From: an uncultured Alistipes sp.
GTDB lineage: Bacteria; Bacteroidota; Bacteroidia; Bacteroidales; Rikenellaceae
Assembly: GCA_937880705.1 (NCBI GenBank)
Contig: CALGRZ010000012.1
Span: forward strand, 1-17,084
DNA: 17,084 nucleotides
Reading direction: 5' to 3'
In this document: piece by piece, positions 10,021 through 15,429 of the stretch
Position numbering within the stretch: position 1 is the first letter of the stretch
Layout of the letters: each line of letters opens with the position of its first letter
Translations under genes and position numbers: made by a program
The notes under the pieces: generated by a model
Databases searched by the model: none
Told to the model about the DNA's origin: nothing
The model's input: the letters and a program-made list of their open reading frames with translations, nothing else

Positions 10021-10575
10021 CTATTTATCAACAAGACGGCTTTGGCTCGATAAATCTATCATCACTATGCCACGTTCCTGCAACATTCTCTCTATTTCGC
10101 CCTTCGACGATATGCTGTAACGCTCCTCCTCGAGCAGCACAGAACGCTCGCGCAGCACCGAGGCGTAGTTCTCCATCTGGCGACACTCCCTCTCGGCATT
10201 GAGCGACATGAAGGTGAGGAAGATGCTGAAGAAGCACATCACGGCGATGGCTATCAGATAGCGGTATATCTGCATCGCGCCACTGCTGGTGAGGAAGTTG
10301 CCGGTGGTGATCATCCTCCATAGCGAACGCTCCCTGCGCCTGTCGCGCTCCTCGGCCTCGGCACGCTCACGCTCCTCGTTGGCCATGCGCTCACGCTCCT
10401 CGGCGAGCTCCTCCTCGGCCTCGCCCGACTGTATGCGTATTATCTCGCGGTGGATACGACGTTGCATCACACTCTCGGCCTCGCGCTCACGCTCCTCGGC
10501 CTCGGCCTCCGGGTCAAAGATGTTCTGCTCGGGGCCATCCTCCTCGTCGAATATATCTTCTCTGTACTCTGACAT
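10021..10575 (-). CDS. ftsL: FtsL-like division protein (Bacteroidetes type) with long charged N-terminus
   Basis: A 184-residue bitopic membrane protein lying between rsmH and ftsI, exactly where ftsL sits in dcw clusters. One membrane segment is visible at about 104-124 (IYRYLIAIAVMCFFSIFLTF), followed by a short extracytoplasmic heptad-like helix with Glu/Arg/Leu (ENYASVLRERSVLLEEE) and the segment IERMLQERGIVMIDL, which resembles the C-terminal part of Bacteroidetes FtsL-like proteins. FtsL scaffolds FtsI and FtsW at the septum. The first 100 residues are unusual: very acidic at first (DIFDEEDGPEQ), then long Glu/Arg/Ala runs (EERERERE-like) predicted to form a highly charged cytoplasmic helix or coiled coil. 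The role rests on position, topology and weak similarity. The start is 25 bases past the rsmH stop, after a run of nine A residues on the coding strand. Confidence 0.85.
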   Translation of the reverse strand: MSEYREDIFDEEDGPEQNIFDPEAEAEEREREAESVMQRRIHREIIRIQSGEAEEELAEERERMANEERERAEAEERDRRRERSLWRMITTGNFLTSSGAMQIYRYLIAIAVMCFFSIFLTFMSLNAERECRQMENYASVLRERSVLLEEERYSISSKGEIERMLQERGIVMIDLSSQSRLVDK

Positions 10576-10600
10576 TGGGTGTAGTTCTTTTTTTTTGGTG

Positions 10601-11515
10601 TTACTCCTCTATTCGCTCGGCAATGCGCAGCTTGGCACTGCGTGAGCGCGGGTTGCGCTCGACCTCCTCGTCGGTGGGCACTATGGCCTTGCGCGTGATG
10701 AGCTTCAGTGCCGAGGTGCTGCGACCATAGAAGTCCTTCTCTATGCGACCCTCGGTGTTGCCACTGCGCATGAAGTTCTTAACGATGCGATCCTCCAGCG
10801 AGTGGTACGATATGACCACCAGACGACCTCCGGGCTTGAGTAGCTTGAGGCTCTGCTCGAGGGCCATCTTTAGTGCCTCCATCTCGCCGTTGAGCTCTAT
10901 GCGCAGAGCCTGAAAGAGCTTCGTTAAGAATTTGGCCTCATCCTTGGGTGGCGTGCAGGGCTTCACCGCCTCGACCAGCTCGGCAGTGGTGGTGATGGGT
11001 CGCTCGTTGCGGGCACGCTCGATGCAGTTGGCAATCTTCCATGTGGTATCCAACTCGCCGTACTCGGTGAATATCTTTGCTAGAGCCTCGTTCGAGTAGC
11101 TGTTTACGATGTCGGCTGCGGTGCGCTTGGCGCGCGTGTTCATGCGCATGTCCAGCGGTGCATCGCCACGGAACGAGAAGCCTCGGTGCTTGGCATCAAA
11201 GTGGTGTGACGACACGCCCAGGTCGGCAAGGATGCCGTCGACGCCCTCCACGCCACGCAGACGCATGGCACCTCGGACAAAGCGGAAGTTCGATGCCACA
11301 AAGCCGAAACGCTCATCCTCGGGGGCGTTGGCCTCGGCATCGGGGTCCTGGTCGAGCGAGTAGAGGCGGCCTCTCTCGCCCAGCGCGTTGAGTATCTCGC
11401 GGGTGTGTCCGCCACCACCCATCGTAAGGTCGATGTAGGTGCCGTCGGGCTTGATGTTGAGGCCCTCCAGACACTCCTCCAGGAGTACGGGTATATGGTA
11501 TGTTTCGATTGCCAT
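10601..11515 (-). CDS. rsmH: 16S rRNA (cytosine-1402-N4)-methyltransferase RsmH (MraW)
   Basis: SAM-dependent methyltransferase acting on C1402 in the decoding centre of 16S rRNA; the usual first or second gene of dcw clusters. The protein starts MAIETYHIPVLLEE at 11515 (304 residues, typical length). Motifs are the SAM loop TMGGGGHT (31-38), LDQDPDA (54-60), ADLGVSSHHFD (97-107), RGFSFRGDAPLDMRM (111-125), LKPGGRL (226-232), SYHSLEDRIVK (236-246) and a C-terminal NPRSRSAKLRIAE. The frame stays open upstream to 11830, but that extension only translates the low-complexity array into Leu/Pro/Ser/Tyr repeats and passes through the likely promoter, so it is rejected. No mraZ precedes it. Confidence 0.96.
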   Translation of the reverse strand: MAIETYHIPVLLEECLEGLNIKPDGTYIDLTMGGGGHTREILNALGERGRLYSLDQDPDAEANAPEDERFGFVASNFRFVRGAMRLRGVEGVDGILADLGVSSHHFDAKHRGFSFRGDAPLDMRMNTRAKRTAADIVNSYSNEALAKIFTEYGELDTTWKIANCIERARNERPITTTAELVEAVKPCTPPKDEAKFLTKLFQALRIELNGEMEALKMALEQSLKLLKPGGRLVVISYHSLEDRIVKNFMRSGNTEGRIEKDFYGRSTSALKLITRKAIVPTDEEVERNPRSRSAKLRIAERIEE

Positions 11516-11552
11516 TCTCGGGGTGCTTTTACTAAAAGTAAAAATAACGGCG

Positions 11553-11582
11553 TAAAGGTAGTAAAAAAAAACTAAACACAAA
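11553..11582 (-). promoter_or_regulatory. Probable promoter of the rsmH-leuS operon
   Basis: Read on the minus strand, TTTG (11582-11579), an 18-base spacer and TACCTTTA (11560-11553) fit the Bacteroidetes housekeeping promoter pattern (TTTG, about 19 bases, TAnnTTTG) with one mismatch at the last position. It would give a leader of roughly 30 bases before the rsmH ATG at 11515. The AT-rich sequence here contrasts with the GC-rich genes. Prediction by motif only. Confidence 0.6.
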
Positions 11583-11640
11583 GGCTTTGGATGCGAAATT
11601 CCGCAGAGTTTTAGATGGTGCTGTGTGGGGGAGGTAGGGC

Positions 11641-11773
11641 GGGGCGAGATAGGGCAGGATAGGAAGAGATAGGACGGAATAGGAAGAGATAGGAAGAGAT
11701 AGGAAGAGATAGGACGGAATAGGAAGAAATAGGAAGAGTAGGACGGAATAGGAAGAGATAGGAAGAGATAGGA
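11641..11773. repeat. Tandem array of 10-bp units, consensus AGGAAGAGAT
   Basis: About 13 units in a row on the plus strand at a strict 10-bp period. Six are perfect AGGAAGAGAT (starting 11661, 11681, 11691, 11701, 11750, 11760). Three are the variant AGGACGGAAT (11671, 11711, 11740). AGGAAGAAAT and a 9-base unit AGGAAGAGT occur at 11721 and 11731, and the first two units (11641, 11651) are degenerate. Only the 9-base unit breaks the phase. The 10-bp period is close to one DNA helical turn, so equivalent bases lie on one face. It begins about 60 bases upstream of the predicted rsmH promoter. The reverse strand is stop-free in all frames, which explains the spurious ORFs. Confidence 0.93.
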
Positions 11774-11821
11774 AATTTCGGGATAGCAGGCTGCTGCCGG
11801 ATAATTGTCGGCCGCGCTTAA

Positions 11822-11848
11822 TCCTATCAAGTCCTATCAAGTCCTATC
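11822..11848. repeat. Three TCCTATC copies at 10-bp spacing, inverted relative to the main array
   Basis: TCCTATC occurs at 11822-11828, 11832-11838 and 11842-11848, the units reading TCCTATCAAG. Its reverse complement GATAGGA is the word at every intact junction of the 10-bp array about 50 bases to the left. Same spacing, opposite orientation. Confidence 0.9.
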
Positions 11849-11898
11849 GACTGCGCTGCGCCCCCTGCGCCACTGCACACCCGCGCCGCCCACGCCAC

Positions 11899-11929
11899 AA
11901 AAAAAGGCCGACGGGACACCCCGTCGGCC
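11899..11929 (-). terminator. Intrinsic terminator of the ROK kinase gene
   Basis: On the minus strand a perfect 10-bp GC-rich stem (GGCCGACGGG at 11906-11915 paired with CCCGTCGGCC at 11920-11929) closes a 4-base loop and is followed by seven T residues (A-run at 11899-11905 on the plus strand). It lies 20 bases past the kinase stop codon. It should insulate the rsmH operon from kinase transcription. Confidence 0.93.
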
Positions 11930-11949
11930 ATGTGGTAAAGAGCCCCTCT

Positions 11950-12978
11950 TTAGTAGTTCTCGATAACTGCCTCGAGGTGCTGCTTCCAGATAAGTGCTGC
12001 GCCACCCAAAATAGCCACATTCTTATCCTGAATACCGCTCATCATGAGCTTCACCTTGCCGCGGAATACACCCAGCTGGTTCTCCTCCATATACTTGTAC
12101 GTCGGACGCATGATGTAGTCGCCCGCATTGGCCAGACCACCGAACAGAATGATAGCCTCGGGAGAGGTGGTTGCGGTGAGGTCGGCAAGTGCCAGGCCGA
12201 GCACCTTGCCGGTGCGCTCAAATGCCTCTAATGCAATGGGATCGTTGTTGGCTGCGGCATCCGAAAGCATCTTCGCCTCGAACTTGTCGTAGGGTATAGA
12301 GCGAAGCTCGCTGTCGCACGTCATGGTGGCCATCAGCTCGAAGGCCGTGCGCTTGATGCCGGTGGCCGAAACGTAGGCCTCCAGGCAGCCCTTGCGACCG
12401 CAACCGCACTGGCGGCCGGTCTCGCGCGAGTCGACAGCAATATGACCATATTCGCCTGCAAAGCCGTCGTGGCCGTAGACCATCTCGCCGTTGCATACGA
12501 TGCCCGAGCCGAGGCCGGTGCCGAGGGTGATCATCGCAAAGTCCTTCATGCCGCGTGCATTACCAAAGACCATCTCGCCGATGGCTGCAGCGTTGGCATC
12601 GTTGGTGATCATCACCTTCATGCCGCCGAAGTTACGGCCCAGATCCTCAACAAAGTTGAAGGTGCGGATAGAGTTGGGTCGCGGGTCTGCGGGATCCTCG
12701 AACTTCCAGAGGTTGGCCGGGGTCTCGATCAGGCCGGTGTGGATGTTGGCGTTGGGAGCACCTACGCCGATGCCGATAAGCTCACACTCGGACTGTGTGG
12801 CGATAAGCTCCTTGATGGCCGTTGCAAGGGTCTCGATATAGGGTTTGTAGTCATCGTAGTACTTGAACTTGTCGGTCGAGATTTTGCTCTCGGCCACTAC
12901 GTTACCATCTTCGTCAACAAGGCCGAAGGCTGTGTTGGTACCGCCGATGTCGATACCTAATGCGAGTTTTTTCATCAT
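11950..12978 (-). CDS. ROK-family sugar kinase (glucokinase-like)
   Basis: A 342-residue cytoplasmic ATP-dependent kinase of the ROK family. The N-terminal phosphate-binding motif is DIGGTNT (10-16). NDAN (126-129) holds the presumed catalytic base Asp127. LGTGLGSG (152-159) is the second phosphate motif. GEYGHIAVD (175-183) leads into the ROK zinc motif CGCGRKGCLE (191-200), with His179, Cys191, Cys193 and Cys198 as expected zinc ligands. ILFGGLANAG near the C-terminus forms the adenosine part. No helix-turn-helix domain precedes the kinase, so this is an enzyme rather than a NagC-type repressor. Glucose is the likeliest substrate, but ROK kinases also use mannose, N-acetylglucosamine, N-acetylmannosamine or fructose and the sequence does not settle it. 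Two ATGs are possible (12978, 12975). It is a single-gene unit with its own promoter and terminator. Confidence 0.92.
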   Translation of the reverse strand: MMKKLALGIDIGGTNTAFGLVDEDGNVVAESKISTDKFKYYDDYKPYIETLATAIKELIATQSECELIGIGVGAPNANIHTGLIETPANLWKFEDPADPRPNSIRTFNFVEDLGRNFGGMKVMITNDANAAAIGEMVFGNARGMKDFAMITLGTGLGSGIVCNGEMVYGHDGFAGEYGHIAVDSRETGRQCGCGRKGCLEAYVSATGIKRTAFELMATMTCDSELRSIPYDKFEAKMLSDAAANNDPIALEAFERTGKVLGLALADLTATTSPEAIILFGGLANAGDYIMRPTYKYMEENQLGVFRGKVKLMMSGIQDKNVAILGGAALIWKQHLEAVIENY

Positions 12979-13007
12979 AGTATAGCGTGTTTTTTAAATT
13001 TAATGGT

Positions 13008-13040
13008 CAAAGTTACCAAAATTATTTTAAACTATGCAAA
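13008..13040 (-). promoter_or_regulatory. Probable promoter of the ROK kinase gene
   Basis: On the minus strand TAACTTTG (13015-13008) matches TAnnTTTG exactly. A TTTG lies at 13040-13037, 21 bases upstream, slightly long for the usual spacing. The leader would be about 25 bases to the ATG at 12978. Confidence 0.6.
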
Positions 13041-13056
13041 AAAATTACTATTTTTG
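13026..13056 (+). promoter_or_regulatory. Probable promoter of the polyprenyl synthase operon
   Basis: TATTTTTG (13049-13056) matches TAnnTTTG exactly. TTTA at 13026-13029, 19 bases upstream, is a one-mismatch -33 element. It overlaps the divergent kinase promoter. The transcript would carry a GC-rich leader of about 90 bases before the ATG at 13153. Confidence 0.55.
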
Positions 13057-13080
13057 AGCCATAATAACTCTTCAAGGTAC

Positions 13081-13110
13081 GCGCCGGTGCAGTGCGCGGG
13101 CGCGATCGCG
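13081..13110 (+). other. GC-rich leader with hairpin and palindrome
   Basis: In an otherwise AT-rich spacer this stretch is almost all G and C. GCGCC (13081-13085) can pair with GGCGC (13099-13103), and CGCGATCGCG (13101-13110) is a perfect 10-bp palindrome overlapping that arm. It lies in the predicted 5' leader of the polyprenyl synthase mRNA. Function unknown; no known riboswitch recognised. Confidence 0.5.
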
Positions 13111-13152
13111 AGGAGCACAAATATTGGATAACGAGTGATAAACCCTATAGCT

Positions 13153-14127
13153 ATGACCCATACCAACGATCAACTTCTGGAGCTCTTCGAGGCAGCCCTG
13201 CGCCAGATGCAGACACCCGAGGAGCCCAACCTGCTCTACGCCCCCATCATCTACTCGATGTCGGGTGGCGGCAAGCGACTGCGCCCCGTGCTGCTGTTGC
13301 TCACCACCGAGGCCTTTGGTGGCAGTGTCGACGAGGCGATGACCGCCGCACTTGCCGTGGAGGTGTTCCACAACTTCACGCTGTTGCACGACGACATCAT
13401 GGATAACGCCGATATGCGCCGCGGTAAGCCCTCGGTCTTTGCCAAGTGGGGCGAGAATGTGGCCATACTCTCGGGCGATGCGATGCTTATCACGGCATAC
13501 AAACTGCTTGCCGAGCTTAACCCCGAGAAGCTGCCGCGTGTGATGCGCCTCTTCAACGACATGGCTCTGGAGGTGTGCGAGGGTCAGCAGTATGACATGG
13601 ACTTCGAGAGTGCCGACAAGGTGACCGTGGTTGACTACCTGAATATGATCGAGCGCAAGACCTCGGCACTGCTCTCGGGCTCGGCGATGATAGGTGCTAC
13701 TATAGCCGGTGCCTCGGAGGAGGACATTAAGAAGATCTATCGCTTTGCCACGGAGCTGGGCTTGGCCTTCCAGCTGCAGGATGATATGCTCGACAGCTAT
13801 GGCGACGAGGCTCTGGGTAAGAAGATCGGTGGCGACATCCTCGAGGGCAAGCAGACCTACCTCATGGTGCAGGCGATGAGCCGTGCTACGGAGGAGGAGC
13901 GCGAGGTGTTGCGCACAACGCATAAGAGTGCCGTGTTGAGCGATGCCGAGAAGATAGCCACGGTGAAGGCTCTCTACGACAAGTTGGAGGTGAAGCGCGC
14001 CACCGAGCAGCAGATAGAGCTGCGCTTCGAGCGTGCATTGTCGGTGCTCGGCACCCTCTCGATAGATAGCTCGCTTACGGTACACCTGACCGAGTTTGCA
14101 CGCAACCTTATGGGGCGCAAGAAGTAG
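13153..14127 (+). CDS. Polyprenyl (probably geranylgeranyl-type) diphosphate synthase
   Basis: Trans-isoprenyl diphosphate synthase that condenses isopentenyl diphosphate onto an allylic diphosphate. Counted from the ATG at 13153 it has 324 residues. GGGKRLRP (38-45) binds pyrophosphate. The first Asp-rich motif is DDIMD (80-84), followed by NADMRR (85-90). The second is QLQDDMLD (207-214), and the late GKQTYL lysine region is at 232-237. The residue five before the first motif is Phe75. In known enzymes an aromatic at this site with no insertion in DDxxD goes with short chains (about C20), while long-chain synthases usually carry Ala, so a C20-like product is inferred. A GTG start at 13135 is possible but would add MINPIA with no family match. 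It is first in a plus-strand run; double stop TAG-TAA. Confidence 0.93.
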   Translation: MTHTNDQLLELFEAALRQMQTPEEPNLLYAPIIYSMSGGGKRLRPVLLLLTTEAFGGSVDEAMTAALAVEVFHNFTLLHDDIMDNADMRRGKPSVFAKWGENVAILSGDAMLITAYKLLAELNPEKLPRVMRLFNDMALEVCEGQQYDMDFESADKVTVVDYLNMIERKTSALLSGSAMIGATIAGASEEDIKKIYRFATELGLAFQLQDDMLDSYGDEALGKKIGGDILEGKQTYLMVQAMSRATEEEREVLRTTHKSAVLSDAEKIATVKALYDKLEVKRATEQQIELRFERALSVLGTLSIDSSLTVHLTEFARNLMGRKK

Positions 14128-14133
14128 TAAAGT

Positions 14134-15375
14134 ATGATACGAAGACAAGATATAGAGATAATGGCCCCTGTGGGGTCATACGAGGCACTTAATGCCGCCA
14201 TTGCAGCAGGTGCCGACTCGGTATATTTCGGTGTCGAGCAGCTCAACATGCGAGCCGCCTCGTCGGTGAACTTCACCCTCGACGACCTCGCCGAGATTGT
14301 CCGCACGGCACATGCCGCAGGTGTCAAGACCTACCTGACGGTGAACATCGTCATCTATGACGACGAGATGGAGGTTATGCGTCGCATCATCGACCGTGCC
14401 AAGGCCGAGGGCATCGATGCCATCATCGCTACCGACCTGGCAGCCATCCTCTATGCCCGTGAGGTGGGCATGGAGGTGCACATCTCGACGCAGAGCAACA
14501 TCTCGAATATCACGGCCGTGAAGTTCTTCTCGGGGTGGGCCGATGTGGTGGTGCTGGCACGCGAGTTGTCGTTGGAGCAGATAGCACACATCTCGAAGCA
14601 GATCGACGAGCAGAATATCTGCGGCCCTGCGGGTGAGCGCGTCAAGATCGAGATGTTTGCCCATGGCGCGATGTGCATGTCGATGTCGGGCAAGTGTTAC
14701 CTCTCGGAGCATGAGAGCCACCACTCGGCAAATCGTGGTGCCTGTCGCCAGATATGTCGCCGTAAGTACACCATCACGGATAAGGAGTCGGGCCAGCAGC
14801 TCGATATCGATGGGCAGTATGTGCTCTCGCCCAAGGATCTATGCACGATAGACTTCCTCGACAGCTTCATCGAGGCGGGTGTGCGTGTGCTCAAGATCGA
14901 GGGTCGTGCGCGTGGTGGCGAGTATGTCAAGCGCGTTGTGGAGTGCTACAACGAGGCACTGCTGCTGCTGGAGCGTGGCGAGTACAATGCCCAGAGCGTG
15001 GCTCCGCTCAAGGAGCGTCTGCGTACCGTCTTTAACCGTGACTTCTGGGGTGGCTACTACGCCGCCAAGCCTATGGTCGAGCATAGCCAGCACTATGGCT
15101 CTTCGGCCACGCTAAAGAAGGTCTACATGGGCAAGGTGACCAACTACTTCAAGCGCATCGGTGTTGCCGAGGTGCTGGTCGAGGCTTGTGAGGTTGCGGA
15201 GGGTGACGACCTGCTGTTCATGGGCGAGAAGACGGGCGTTGTGGAGCAGAAGGCCGAGGGCATCATGCTCGACGAGAAGCCGACGGCGAGTGCCAAGCAG
15301 GGTGACTACATATCGCTGAAGACCGTCGAGGAGGTGCGTCGAGGCGATAAGGTCTACAAAGAGGTAAAACGATAA
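14134..15375 (+). CDS. trhP: U32 family protein, TrhP (YegQ)-like tRNA hydroxylation protein
   Basis: A 413-residue cytoplasmic protein of the family named peptidase U32. Single-domain members such as E. coli TrhP are now tied to prephenate-dependent 5-hydroxyuridine formation at tRNA position 34, not to proteolysis; applying that here is inference from family and architecture. The TIM-barrel-like N-terminus has IMAPVGSYEAL (9-19) and ADSVYFGVE (27-35). The U32 signature runs from Glu173 to Ser191 (EMFAHGAMCMSMSGKCYLS), with Cys181 and Cys188. RGACRQICRR (201-210) adds Cys204 and Cys208, giving the conserved cysteine set thought to bind metal or an Fe-S centre in this family. LKIEGRARGGEYV follows at 253-265. 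There is no long C-terminal collagenase-type extension. It starts 6 bases after the polyprenyl synthase stop, so cotranscription is likely. A 23S rRNA-type RlhA role is less likely because RlhA is longer. Confidence 0.88.
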   Translation: MIRRQDIEIMAPVGSYEALNAAIAAGADSVYFGVEQLNMRAASSVNFTLDDLAEIVRTAHAAGVKTYLTVNIVIYDDEMEVMRRIIDRAKAEGIDAIIATDLAAILYAREVGMEVHISTQSNISNITAVKFFSGWADVVVLARELSLEQIAHISKQIDEQNICGPAGERVKIEMFAHGAMCMSMSGKCYLSEHESHHSANRGACRQICRRKYTITDKESGQQLDIDGQYVLSPKDLCTIDFLDSFIEAGVRVLKIEGRARGGEYVKRVVECYNEALLLLERGEYNAQSVAPLKERLRTVFNRDFWGGYYAAKPMVEHSQHYGSSATLKKVYMGKVTNYFKRIGVAEVLVEACEVAEGDDLLFMGEKTGVVEQKAEGIMLDEKPTASAKQGDYISLKTVEEVRRGDKVYKEVKR

Positions 15376-15428
15376 CGATAACTTAAACTATAACTATAAC
15401 TAAAGCAATAACTTAAAACTTCAATAAC
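15371..15428 (+). repeat. Degenerate hexamer repeat (nnTAAC) filling the trhP-pepP spacer
   Basis: Reading from 15371 in sixes gives GATAAC, GATAAC, TTAAAC, TATAAC, TATAAC, TAAAGC, AATAAC, then TTAAAACTTC and AATAAC directly before T-ATG. The repeat includes the trhP stop codon and ends one base from the pepP start. It has essentially no Shine-Dalgarno purine block. AT content is far above the neighbouring genes. Confidence 0.75.
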
Positions 15429-15429
15429 T

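Larger units (their letters stand above)
11516..11949. other. 434-base intergenic region between rsmH and the ROK kinase gene
   Basis: No convincing gene. From right to left it holds an intrinsic terminator (11899-11929), a GC-rich stretch with repeated CTGCGC-like words (about 11850-11895), three TCCTATC copies at 10-bp spacing (11822-11848), an odd-centred palindrome AGCAG-G-CTGCT (11785-11795), the 10-bp tandem array (11641-11773), a G-rich stretch (11626-11645) and the rsmH promoter. The open minus-strand frames through it are products of the stop-free repeat. Confidence 0.85.

Noticed and set aside
10014..10034. Upstream ATG for ftsI overlapping ftsL
   Set aside because: It would overlap the ftsL stop by 14 bases and add an uncharged stretch. 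The ATG at 10013 just after the stop is simpler, though all three candidate starts keep the same mature domains.
11641..11773. Possible CRISPR array
   Set aside because: Units are 10 bp and directly adjacent, with no spacers and no cas genes nearby.
11594..11780. CGAAATTCC (11594-11602) and GGAAATTTCG (11771-11780) as terminal inverted repeats of a small mobile element around the array
   Set aside because: The arms are short, differ by one base insertion, and no target-site duplication could be seen. Coincidence is likelier.
11532..11840. 102-codon minus-strand ORF with hydrophobic Leu/Pro/Ser/Tyr repeats
   Set aside because: It is the translation of the 10-bp tandem array in another frame; the array is stop-free in all reverse frames, so openness is no evidence of coding.
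13135..13152. GTG start six codons upstream for the polyprenyl synthase
   Set aside because: The added residues MINPIA have no family match, and ATG at 13153 gives a normal N-terminus. Not excluded.
13072..14148. 358-codon minus-strand open frame
   Set aside because: Antisense to the polyprenyl synthase, which carries both Asp-rich motifs. The minus frame has no motif and would end across the divergent promoter region.
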